This document shows, piece after piece, positions 35,259 through 42,577 of a stretch of 42,577 nucleotides of DNA. Location of the stretch: contig CAYYWZ010000031.1 of assembly GCA_964475415.1 (NCBI GenBank), positions 1 to 42,577 of the forward strand. The letters are read 5' to 3'. Both the position numbers and the translations under genes were made by a program. The notes below the pieces were generated by a model. It was not told the DNA's origin. It searched no databases and worked only from the letters and a program-made list of their open reading frames with translations. Within the stretch, counting starts at the first letter, position 1; every line of letters starts with the position of its first letter. The DNA comes from CALCMJ01 sp964475415. GTDB lineage: Bacteria > Bacteroidota > Bacteroidia > Chitinophagales > Saprospiraceae.

Positions 35259-36866
35259 CTAAGCGCGTTTTATAGCGTCTAGATATTTTGCAAGTTCTTT
35301 TTTGACATAAGGGAAGAGGAAGAACAATCCTATCATGTTTGGAAATACAAGCCCTAAGATCATGGCATCTGAGAATCCCCAAACAGACTTCATATTAGCA
35401 GCAGCTCCGATAACTACAAATAGTAAGAAGGTAAACTTGTATACTAGATCTGATATCTTGCTTTTTCCGAATAGATACATCCATGACTGTAGTCCATAAT
35501 AAGACCAAGATATCATGGTAGATACAGCAAATAGAACGACACAGAGTGTTAAGAATATATTAGAATAAGGTATAAATGAGGCAAAAGCTGCTGTTGTAAG
35601 TCCTGCTCCTTTTACTTCTATGCCATCGATAAGTACACCACCATTTCCTGCATCTCCATATTCGAACACTCCACCAGAGTTAAACATTATGATAACTAAG
35701 GCAGTCATCGTACAGATAACAACTGTATCGATAAAAGGCTCTAGTAAAGCAACAAGTCCTTCTGATGCTGGAAATTTAGTTCTTACTGCTGAGTGAGCAA
35801 TAGAAGCTGATCCAGCACCAGCTTCATTGGAGAAGGCTGCTCTTCTAAATCCTAGGAGTAATACACCAAACATTCCGCCCAACCCTGCTTGTGGTGAAAA
35901 TGCCTGAGAAAATATTAATCCAAATGCATCATCTATATAGCTGAAATTACTAAAGATAATATATAAACATGCTAGCATGTATATCCCTGCCATGAAAGGC
36001 ACTATCTTTTCTGTTACGGATGCTATTCTCTTTATTCCACCGATGATAATAATTCCTATTATTACGGCTAGTATAACACCTATAATGGTACCAGCATATG
36101 AAGATTGTATATCGAATAAGGCTGCTATTTCTTGAGCTGCTTGATTGGATTGCGCTGCATTTCCTCCCGCAAAAGAAGCAAAAACACAAAGCACAGCAAA
36201 GATACCAGCTAAAACCTTACCTGTAGTTACAAATCCTCTTTCCTTAAGACCTTTTGACAAGTAATACATAGGTCCTCCATAGACAGTTCCATCTGGTCCT
36301 ACATCTCTATATTTTACACCTAGTGTACATTCTACAAACTTCGAAGACATACCTAGAAGTCCGCAAATGATCATCCAGAAAGTTGCACCTGGCCCACCTA
36401 TAGCTATAGCTAGTGCCACACCTGCTATATTACCATTACCCACTGTACCCGAGACAGCAGTTGCAAGCGCTTGGAAGTGACTGACTTCTCCATCCTTGCT
36501 TTCATCTCTTATGGTATCTGGAATATCTCCATCTATAGAAAGTTCGGTTTTTACTTCTGAACTCTTTTCTATATCATCATACTTTCCTCTTACAACACGC
36601 AAGGAGGTCGTAAAATGTCTGATATTTACAAAACCAAAGGCTATTGTAAAAAATAAAGCTCCTACAACTAGTAGTATTAAAACAATAGGGATACCAGCTA
36701 CCTGTACAAAGACAATTTCCTGACATAGGTTTGAGAATGGTGCAAAAGCAGCATCTATCTTTTCGTCCAAACCCATTTCTTCACTGTTTTGTGAAAAACC
36801 AAGGATAGGAAGAAACATGACGGATAGAAATAAGAATAGTATTTTGTTGATGGTTTTGTTTATCAT
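35259..36866 (-). CDS. Sodium:alanine symporter family (AGCS) transporter
   Basis: 535 residues with about eleven membrane segments. It would import alanine or glycine with Na+. Family marks include SGTVGNGNIAGVALAIAIGGPGATFWM (the AGCS signature), GMSSKFVECTLGVKYRD, GPMYYLSKGL, AAFSNEAGAGSASIAHSA and a C-terminal MIGLFFLFPYVKKEL. The N-terminus has an added signal-like segment INKILFLFLSVMFLPILGFSQ before a loop and the first core helix, a feature often seen in the Bacteroidota members. It is a single-gene unit with its own terminator at 35203-35227. Confidence 0.93.
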   Translation of the reverse strand: MINKTINKILFLFLSVMFLPILGFSQNSEEMGLDEKIDAAFAPFSNLCQEIVFVQVAGIPIVLILLVVGALFFTIAFGFVNIRHFTTSLRVVRGKYDDIEKSSEVKTELSIDGDIPDTIRDESKDGEVSHFQALATAVSGTVGNGNIAGVALAIAIGGPGATFWMIICGLLGMSSKFVECTLGVKYRDVGPDGTVYGGPMYYLSKGLKERGFVTTGKVLAGIFAVLCVFASFAGGNAAQSNQAAQEIAALFDIQSSYAGTIIGVILAVIIGIIIIGGIKRIASVTEKIVPFMAGIYMLACLYIIFSNFSYIDDAFGLIFSQAFSPQAGLGGMFGVLLLGFRRAAFSNEAGAGSASIAHSAVRTKFPASEGLVALLEPFIDTVVICTMTALVIIMFNSGGVFEYGDAGNGGVLIDGIEVKGAGLTTAAFASFIPYSNIFLTLCVVLFAVSTMISWSYYGLQSWMYLFGKSKISDLVYKFTFLLFVVIGAAANMKSVWGFSDAMILGLVFPNMIGLFFLFPYVKKELAKYLDAIKRA

Positions 36867-36999
36867 ATCTACTTATGGTTAAGTTAAATCGACCCTTAAG
36901 GTAAATTACTATTTGGCAATAACAAAACGATTTTTGGATAAATCTAATATGGAGGGCCTGATAGACTTAATATTATAGGTTTATAGATAACTTATAAGA

Positions 37000-37066
37000 C
37001 ATAGGCACGGGCCTATGCCTAACAAGGATAAAAATAGTGTCACGCTGAGCGTAGGCTGCGCCTATG
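37000..37066. repeat. BIME-like unit 1 (inverted pair of REP palindromes)
   Basis: Left palindrome CATAGGC-ACGG-GCCTATG at 37000-37017 and right palindrome CGTAGGCTGCGCCTATG at 37050-37066, 32 bases apart. The left one, reverse-complemented, has the same core as the right, so the unit is an inverted pair. The sequence around the left palindrome (from about 36991 to 37028) is repeated at 37931-37968. Confidence 0.75.
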
Positions 37067-37122
37067 ATTGCCAAAATTTGTGCTGACACTATAATAGATT
37101 TAGTTCCTAATGAAAAAAAGGA

Positions 37123-37185
37123 CATAAGCACAGCCTATGCCTAGCGTGTAATAATGTGTCACGTTAAGCGTAGGCTGCGCCTACG
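37123..37185. repeat. BIME-like unit 2
   Basis: Left palindrome CATAAGCACAGCCTATG at 37123-37139 (one mismatch in the stem) and right palindrome CGTAGGCTGCGCCTACG at 37169-37185 (perfect, TGC loop), 29 bases apart. The unit ends 69 bases before the RAYT start codon. The bases 37162-37182 recur exactly at 37816-37836 on the other side of the gene. Confidence 0.8.
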
Positions 37186-37254
37186 ATTTTCAAAAGAGTA
37201 TTATCCGTTTTATAAAAAAAACTTATTTTGAAATCATTAGCAAAATGAATCATT

Positions 37255-37803
37255 ATGACAACTGGTTACAGGATAGATCATCAAGATCAAATGTATTTCC
37301 TTACTTTTCGTGTGGTAAAATGGGTAGATGTATTTACAAGAGAAATCTATGCTCAAGTTATCATCGATAGCCTTAGATATTGTAGGGAAAACAAAGGTAT
37401 GAGAATATATGCCTTTGTAATTATGAGTAATCATTTACATGTTATTCTTAGTGCAGATAATAATAATCTTTCGGATATATTACGAGATTTTAAAAGACAT
37501 TCAGCTACCACTATATTAAAACTAATTCAATCTGAGCCAGAAAGTAGAAAAGACTGGATGTTGTCTATTTTTCAAAAGGAAGCGAATAAGCATAAAAGAA
37601 ATATTAAATATCAATTTTGGCATCATTATAATCATGCAATAGAATTAGAAAGCTCTAAGTTTACCCTGCAAAAACTTGCTTATATACATTTAAATCCTGT
37701 TAGAGCAGGATATGTACTAGATCCAACACATTGGAAATATTCTAGTCAAAGAAATTATGATAGAGATCATACACTTATAGACATCGATTTACTTGATTTC
37801 TGA
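37255..37803 (+). mobile_element. REP-associated tyrosine transposase (RAYT, Y1/HUH family)
   Basis: 182 residues, one Y1_Tnp (IS200-like) domain. The HUH metal site is SNHLHVIL with His60 and His62; the catalytic Tyr is most likely Tyr143 in KLAYIHLNPVRAG, a pattern characteristic of RAYTs rather than true IS200/IS605 TnpA (the NPVRAG extension). C-terminal WKYSSQRNY is also typical. No TnpB or resolvase is nearby. The gene is intact and framed on both sides by REP-like palindromes (37000-37185 and 37816-38002), the expected single-stranded substrates. RAYTs nick REP hairpins in a DNA strand-specific way and are usually kept as domesticated single copies. The ATG at 37255 is preferred; no ribosome binding site is evident. 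Confidence 0.88.
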
Positions 37804-37815
37804 TCAATCTTTTTG

Positions 37816-37836
37816 CGTTAAGCGTAGGCTGCGCCT
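37816..37836 (+). repeat. Solo REP copy next to the RAYT stop
   Basis: Exact 21-base copy of 37162-37182, containing the GTAGGCTGCGCCT core; the last bases of the right arm are lost, so the hairpin is shorter. It begins 13 bases after the RAYT stop codon, in the same orientation as the upstream copy. Confidence 0.8.
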
Positions 37837-37939
37837 TTCTATAATATTTGAAGGGTATAATATTTTAGTTATGATTTCTAAAATAAAAAGGATCACCTTT
37901 GTTTTTCTTTGGTTTAGGTTTCTGTAAAGACTTAGAAGA

Positions 37940-38002
37940 CATAGGCACAGCCTATGCCTAGCAGGATGATTCGAGTCTTGTTAATCGTAGGCTGCGCCTA
38001 TG
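37940..38002. repeat. BIME-like unit 3
   Basis: Left palindrome CATAGGCACAGCCTATG at 37940-37956 (perfect stem of 7, ACA loop) and right palindrome CGTAGGCTGCGCCTATG at 37986-38002, 29 bases apart: the same spacing as unit 2. The left flank (CTTAGAAGACATAGGCAC) matches that of unit 1. Confidence 0.8.
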
Positions 38003-38116
38003 ATTTTATAATCTCTACGAAAAATAAATACAATGTGCCCCATTGAAGAGGTAGCTGCCGAACCCTTTTAGCATTTTTATGTTATACTTTTATTATAAGA
38101 AAAATCATATTATAAG

Positions 38117-39964
38117 ATGTATAAATCGCTAAGGGCTTGTGCTGAAGATCTAGAGAAAAATGGAATGCTGGTAAGGATACCTTTTGAAGTGGATCCTTAT
38201 CTAGAGGCTGCGGAAATACACAGAAGATATTATGATGCTAAAGGACCTGCTATCCTTTTCGAAAAAGTCAAAGGCAGTCCTTTTCAAGCTATTTCTAATA
38301 TCTATGGCACAAACGAACGTACAGAATTTATATTTAGAAAAACAATTCCTTCTGTAAAGAAAGTCATAGAACTGAAGGTAGATCCAATGCGAGCCTTGAA
38401 GCGACCCTTTCATTATTTTTCTTCTGCTTTTACGGCGCTAAAAGCTTTACCGCAAAAATCTATTTTCCAAAAACCAGCACAGTATGGTACCACTCAGATA
38501 GACCAATTACCACAGATAGTTTCTTGGCCTATGGATGGAGGCCCCTTTGTTTTGTTGCCGCAGGTAATTTCTTTTCCTCCTGGTACAAAAAAGGCGATGA
38601 AGTCTAATATAGGAATGTACAGGATACAGTTGGGCGGCAACGATTATATACAGAACAAAGAAATAGGGATGCATTATCAGTTACATAGAGGAATAGGCAA
38701 TCATCATACCGCATACAATGCGAGTGATGAACCATTCCGCGTTTCGATAGCTATCGGTGGTCCACCCTCATTTGCTTTTTCAGCGATTATGCCTTTGCCA
38801 GAACAGATTAGTGAGATGACCTTTGCTGGAATGCTGGGCGGAAGAAGATACCGATATGCTTTTGATGGTAATGGACATATTGTCCCTTCGGATGCAGATT
38901 TTGTTATCACAGGTACTATTGTGAAAAACAAGAAAAAACCAGAAGGTCCATTCGGAGATCATTTGGGATATTATAGTCTACAGCATGATTTTCCTTATCT
39001 AGAAGTAGATAATGTGTATCATAGAAAAGATCCACTATGGCACTTTACGGTTGTGGGTAGACCGCCGCAGGAAGATTCAGGCTTCGGTTACCTGATTCAC
39101 AAGTTAGTAGAAGAATTAGCGCCTCAAGAATTCCCTGGACTCAAAGAGCTAAATGCAGTAGATGCTGCTGGAGTACATCCACTTTTGATAGCTATCGGTT
39201 ATGAGCGATACATGCCATTTAGGAAGCAGCAACCGGAAGAAATTTTGACCATAGCCAATAGGATTTTAGGAAGTGGTCAGACCTCTTTAGCGAAGTTCCT
39301 TTTTATAGCTGCAGGTAACGATCATCCAGATCTTAATACACATGACATAGCTTCTTATTTCGATCATTTCTTGAGGAGGGTAGACTGGACTAGAGACCTA
39401 CATTTTCAGACCAAGACGACAATAGACACTTTGGATTATTCTGGTGATGGATGGAACACAGGTTCTAAGGTTGTGATTGCTTGTAATGGTCCAGAGTTGC
39501 GAGAGTTAGGAAATGAACTACCTACAAATCTAAACTTGCCATCGAGCGTAGCTGACATATCTCTTGCCCTGCCCGGTGTCCTAGCAATCACCCTAAGTCC
39601 TTTTACAGATGCTAGAAAGGCGAAGGAAGAAATGGATGAATTATCAGCTTATTGTAAAGATCAGAATTTAGATAATTATCCCTTGATCATCGTTTGCGAT
39701 GATGCATCCTTTACGGCAGCAGAATTGAATAATTTTCTTTGGGTGAGTTTCACTAGAGCTAATCCAAGTCACGATATATATGGAGTTGGAAGTGAGACCG
39801 TAAACAAGCATTGGGGATGCACAGGCTCGCTTATAATTGATGCTAGAATAAAGCCTCATCATGCACCTGAGCTAGTCAGAGACAAGAAGGTAGCAGAGAA
39901 GGTGGATAAATATTTTAGCAAGGGAGGTGCCTTGTATAAATATAAGCCGCATTACATGGTTTAA
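38117..39964 (+). CDS. UbiD-family decarboxylase
   Basis: 615 residues. UbiD enzymes use prenylated FMN made by UbiX to decarboxylate aromatic or unsaturated acids; in menaquinone-using bacteria a homologue is thought to act in quinone synthesis. Seen: RIPFEVDPYLEAAEIHRR at the N-terminus, NIGMYRIQLGGND and MHYQLHRGIGNHH around 170-200 (cofactor/Mn region), KPEGPFGDHLGYYS near 275 (the conserved E-GPFG-GY motif, here with Asp), and a C-terminal KHWGCTGSLIIDARIKPHH. The long form (about 610) fits Bacteroidota members of the family. The substrate is not certain. It is a solitary gene after the RAYT locus. Confidence 0.9.
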   Translation: MYKSLRACAEDLEKNGMLVRIPFEVDPYLEAAEIHRRYYDAKGPAILFEKVKGSPFQAISNIYGTNERTEFIFRKTIPSVKKVIELKVDPMRALKRPFHYFSSAFTALKALPQKSIFQKPAQYGTTQIDQLPQIVSWPMDGGPFVLLPQVISFPPGTKKAMKSNIGMYRIQLGGNDYIQNKEIGMHYQLHRGIGNHHTAYNASDEPFRVSIAIGGPPSFAFSAIMPLPEQISEMTFAGMLGGRRYRYAFDGNGHIVPSDADFVITGTIVKNKKKPEGPFGDHLGYYSLQHDFPYLEVDNVYHRKDPLWHFTVVGRPPQEDSGFGYLIHKLVEELAPQEFPGLKELNAVDAAGVHPLLIAIGYERYMPFRKQQPEEILTIANRILGSGQTSLAKFLFIAAGNDHPDLNTHDIASYFDHFLRRVDWTRDLHFQTKTTIDTLDYSGDGWNTGSKVVIACNGPELRELGNELPTNLNLPSSVADISLALPGVLAITLSPFTDARKAKEEMDELSAYCKDQNLDNYPLIIVCDDASFTAAELNNFLWVSFTRANPSHDIYGVGSETVNKHWGCTGSLIIDARIKPHHAPELVRDKKVAEKVDKYFSKGGALYKYKPHYMV

Positions 39965-40164
39965 AGAACTTAATCCCTTGTTCTAATCTCGTCAATTTAG
40001 ATGTTGAGATTTTAATAAACAGCTGTGATCATCTAATAAATTCAAAAGTCAAGTACAAGTTATAATAATGGGGATTTAAAATCCAAAATCACATAATTGG
40101 TTGGGATAATTTTCTTTACATAAATTGAAATTATATATATGTTAAAGTAATATTCCAAAAATAA

Positions 40165-40198
40165 CTTGAATCTTACACTCTTTTCTAATATACGTTTT
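40165..40198 (+). promoter_or_regulatory. Weak candidate promoter of the split metalloprotease gene
   Basis: CTTG at 40165-40168 and TACGTTTT (7 of 8 to TAnnTTTG) at 40191-40198 lie 22 bases apart, slightly over the normal spacing. The implied start lies about 15-20 bases before the ATG at 40222. Confidence 0.3.
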
Positions 40199-40221
40199 AT
40201 GTTTGGTTAAAATTTTAAATC

Positions 40222-41889
40222 ATGAAGCAACGTATTATTGGCATAGTACTACTTATCTTTTTTTGTTCTTCAAATATATTTTCTCAAGCCCATGATCATC
40301 AAGCTAAAATAACAAGCTGCTTAGAAATTGTAACCTCAAATGATGATTATAAGTTTAAATTTAATAATAAGTTATATCCTGAAAATAAAGATGTTTTCAT
40401 CTGTCTAAGCGACTTACCTCAACAAATTCAAATAGTTGATGATCAGGGTAACACTATTTCTCCAAACAATGTGTCTTGGGATAATAATCCATATGTAGCA
40501 GTAGATCCAAATGACCTTACAATAGGGACTATTAGTGATGCTACCAATGATAATTTTGGAAGCGATGGTAAGCAGGACATATAAGTAAGAATTCTGTTTG
40601 GTAATAATGCGGTGGAATTGAAGTTTAAGCTAAGAACTATATATGAAGCAGAAATTAAACATGAAAAGAATCACGATAAAAACTTTGCTGGCTATGATGA
40701 TAATGATATCTCTGCCTATCCTGGTAGTGAAACGGGAGAGCCTTGGCTGTTTCTTAGACCCTATGGTCTAAGCTTCTTGTATTTTAACCCAAACAGGCGG
40801 GGTAAGAAAGAAAGCGTTTTAGATGCGTTAAACTTTACGGTTAATCCAGAAGACGGCATCTATACACCTGCTCACGATAAAGACTTTTACCTAAGAATGC
40901 ATAGTTTTTCGCAAAGTCCAGAACAAATAATAGATATTAACTTATGTAATGATATAGATCTGGCTTATGCTAATGTATATCCTGATAAAACCCTGACAGT
41001 TGAGTTATATTCAGTTTGTGAATCTGATGATGATAAGGTAAATTATTGTGTTGATTCGAATGGGAATTACAACGGATATTTGAAAGCCAATTGTATTGAT
41101 TCTATAGATTCACGAGATTTTGTTTGTATAGATCCTGGTCCAGATGGGAGTTTAGATCTTTTTTATGTTTTAGATCCGAATAATAATCATTGGGAAAAAA
41201 AAGTTGATGAAAGTAAAAAGCTAGATTCATTGAGCAGAGAATCCAATATTAAATTCCACACATTAAGAGTCCATGCTGGTGAGGATTTATTTTGTAACTC
41301 TGAACCTCTTCCAGAGAATATTGATTGCTCTAAAATGCTTTCAGAAAATGAAATAGTTAAAATACAAGAAAATGCCAACAAAATATTTTCTCAAGGTGGT
41401 ATTGAAGTTATAGTAAATTATAATGGCTTTAAAAATATTAATTATGATTGTCGTAAAGAAGATAATAAATTAGAAACTAGTAATGAATCTTACTATTCTC
41501 ATGTAATGGAATATGGAGAAGATAGAACACATTTAAATAAGGCTTTAATTAATCAAGATAAAGTAGTTGTTTATTTATTAGATAAAATTATAAATGGCTC
41601 AGGGGCGACAATTCGAGGAGCAGCTAATGATTTTGGAACAAATGCTTGCTTTATTAGTATAAAAAATAAAACTAACAGAACTATAGCACATGAAATTGGT
41701 CATGCTTATTATTCTTTAGCACATCCTGATCAGAGAGGTGCGGCTATAATGGAAGATGGATTGCAAGATAGTACCTCAATGGATTTTTATAATTTCATGA
41801 ATAGTGGTGATATTTATTCTAAAACTACTCATGATATTGATAAATATAAACTAAGAAAATATCAATGGGATAAAATGCAAAACAATTAA
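40222..41889 (+). pseudogene. Secreted zinc-metalloprotease-like gene interrupted by an in-frame TAA
   Basis: The reading frame runs from a signal peptide (IIGIVLLIFFCSSNIFSQ) through residue 120 to a TAA at 40582-40584, then stays open in the same frame for 434 further codons to 41889. The sequence before (SDGKQDI) and after (VRILFGNNAVELKFKLR) the stop reads as one continuous beta-rich domain, so a single A-to-T change (AAA to TAA) is the simplest cause. In the second part, counted without the break, HEIGHAYYSLAH gives the HExxH zinc site (His490, Glu491, His494) and a possible third ligand His501, followed by MEDG that may form a Met-turn. If the stop is real, no full-length exported enzyme is made; an internal start such as the GTG at 40612 would lack the signal peptide. 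Sequencing error is an alternative. Confidence 0.7.
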
Positions 41890-42458
41890 TGAGTTTAAAA
41901 AATATTTATATAGCGCATTTTTTCTTTTATATTTTGATAAGCTGTGCTTCTAATAGAAAAGATTTTCATAATCAAAATAGTGAGTTGGATTCTACTGAGA
42001 ATTATCCTTTTATGGAATGCTATAGTATAGTAAATTATAGTAAAAAGATCAAATGTATTTATCAATTAGCTTTCTTCGGAGATAATAGGGCGAATATGTT
42101 TTTATTGGATGATCTTAATAAGAATAGTTCATTGGTCTATTATAGAACTACAGATGAATATAGATTAAGGGGGAAAGCTTTATTTAACGAAATGATGAAC
42201 CTAGCTAAGAATTTTGAGTGTGACGAAAGAGAAATTGCTAAAATGCATTTTTTAATAGATAACTTGTATGATATGATTGATGAAATAGATGGAATGTCGA
42301 ATGTAAAGATTTATATAAATGCAAGAATGCCAACAACTATTTCAAAATTGAAAGATGTTAACTGTTCTTTGGATACAGTTTATAAATTAACTTGGAATAT
42401 TTTAAACACAGCCTGGAAAGAAGGAAAAATTAAACTAAAAGATTTCGGACAAGAATAA
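41889..42458 (+). CDS. Small lipoprotein of unknown function
   Basis: 189 residues. The signal IYIAHFFFYILISC ends in a lipobox Cys near residue 20. The mature part is mostly helical, with conserved-looking acidic and aromatic residues and two further cysteines (MECYSI, FECDE); I recognise no family. Its ATG overlaps the stop of the metalloprotease-like gene by one base (TAATG), a sign of translational coupling and of a functional link, such as an inhibitor or anchoring partner (inference). Codon use is very AT-rich, as in the neighbouring gene. Confidence 0.7.
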   Translation: MSLKNIYIAHFFFYILISCASNRKDFHNQNSELDSTENYPFMECYSIVNYSKKIKCIYQLAFFGDNRANMFLLDDLNKNSSLVYYRTTDEYRLRGKALFNEMMNLAKNFECDEREIAKMHFLIDNLYDMIDEIDGMSNVKIYINARMPTTISKLKDVNCSLDTVYKLTWNILNTAWKEGKIKLKDFGQE

Positions 42459-42477
42459 TAATTAGTGCATAAATCAT

Positions 42478-42577
42478 ATGAAACGATATAACTTTAAACA
42501 ATTAGCAGGGATATTTCTTTTTCTTTTTTTGTTAACAAGTTCTACTGCTCAAGTAGGATCTACAAATTATGGTCCTA
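42478..42577 (+). CDS. Exported protein, N-terminal fragment
   Basis: The ATG at 42478 opens a frame that runs off the window edge after 33 codons. It encodes a clear signal peptide (AGIFLFLFLLTSSTAQ) followed by VGSTNYGP. The type of the mature protein cannot be told. It is the third gene for an exported protein in a row, 19 bases after the lipoprotein stop codon. Confidence 0.65.
   Translation, partial: MKRYNFKQLAGIFLFLFLLTSSTAQVGSTNYGP

Larger units (their letters stand above)
36867..37254. other. Intergenic region with two REP-like inverted pairs
   Basis: This 388-base stretch upstream of the RAYT gene holds no other gene. It contains two BIME-like units (37000-37066 and 37123-37185). 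The part 36867-36980 is AT-rich and should contain the symporter promoter; no clear TAnnTTTG box was found on minus. Confidence 0.6.
37804..38116. other. Intergenic region downstream of the RAYT with REP-like repeats
   Basis: No gene is seen in these 313 bases. It holds a single right-hand REP (37816-37836) just after the RAYT stop, and a complete inverted pair (37940-38002). From 38003 to 38116 the DNA is AT-rich and leads to the UbiD-family gene; TACTTTTA at 38085-38092 is a weak -7-like box. Confidence 0.55.

Noticed and set aside
35950..36189. Cys/Tyr-rich 79-residue frame inside the symporter gene
   Set aside because: It is an out-of-frame reading of conserved AGCS sequence on the same strand, with no start signal.
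37000..38002. Repeated short palindromes with similar spacers as a CRISPR array
   Set aside because: Copies are in inverted pairs and interrupted by a transposase gene; there is no regular repeat-spacer series and no cas gene.
40582..40584. Programmed stop-codon read-through or recoding
   Set aside because: The stop is TAA in a plain AT-rich context, with no downstream structure seen; a point mutation or sequencing error is simpler.

Overview
The window reads as chromosomal DNA of a Bacteroidota bacterium, possibly Saprospiria or a relative (the class is a guess from gene content). Evidence: AT-rich DNA with AGA-heavy codon use, a SprB-repeat/CHU_C adhesin paired with a PorP/SprF protein (type IX secretion system, T9SS), -7 boxes of the TAnnTTTG type, few purine-rich ribosome binding sites, and DUF6428 and DUF6909 proteins.

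Layout. 1-5.0 kb: a cyanophycin locus with the end of an isoaspartyl peptidase gene (+), cyanophycinase (-), cyanophycin synthetase (+) and a close-packed GNAT acetyltransferase. Together they would make cyanophycin (poly-Asp-Arg), cut it to beta-Asp-Arg and split the dipeptide. A 650-bp spacer full of palindromes lies inside the locus. 5-12 kb: a TPR sensor kinase, a short DUF6428-VOC-DinB operon behind a near-consensus promoter, a DUF6909 protein with a nucleosidase-like C-terminal half, the remains of a DUF418-like membrane protein gene, and holA. 12-19 kb, all on minus: a small membrane protein, a 1491-residue secreted propeller/PKD/LamG protein and a lipoprotein gamma-glutamyltranspeptidase. 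19-25.5 kb: an intergenic repeat that is an inverted relative of the one near 800, a Lon-substrate-binding-domain protein, NDH-2, a secreted pair (unknown protein plus alpha/beta hydrolase) and SppA. 25.8-33 kb: a 1619-residue SprB-like adhesin abutting its SprF-like partner, then a CPA2 antiporter. 33-36.9 kb, minus: lipoprotein, deoxynucleoside kinase and folK as one unit, then a sodium:alanine symporter with its own terminator.

36.9-38.1 kb is the most unusual part: a single-domain Y1 (HUH) transposase of the RAYT type flanked by several copies of a short palindrome arranged as inverted pairs, that is, a REP/BIME-RAYT system. A UbiD-family decarboxylase follows. The last 2.4 kb holds AT-rich genes for exported proteins: a zinc-metalloprotease-like gene split by one in-frame TAA, an overlapping lipoprotein gene and the start of another secreted protein.

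No rRNA, tRNA, CRISPR array or prophage was seen. All functional names rest on recognising motifs and families by eye; no search was run.
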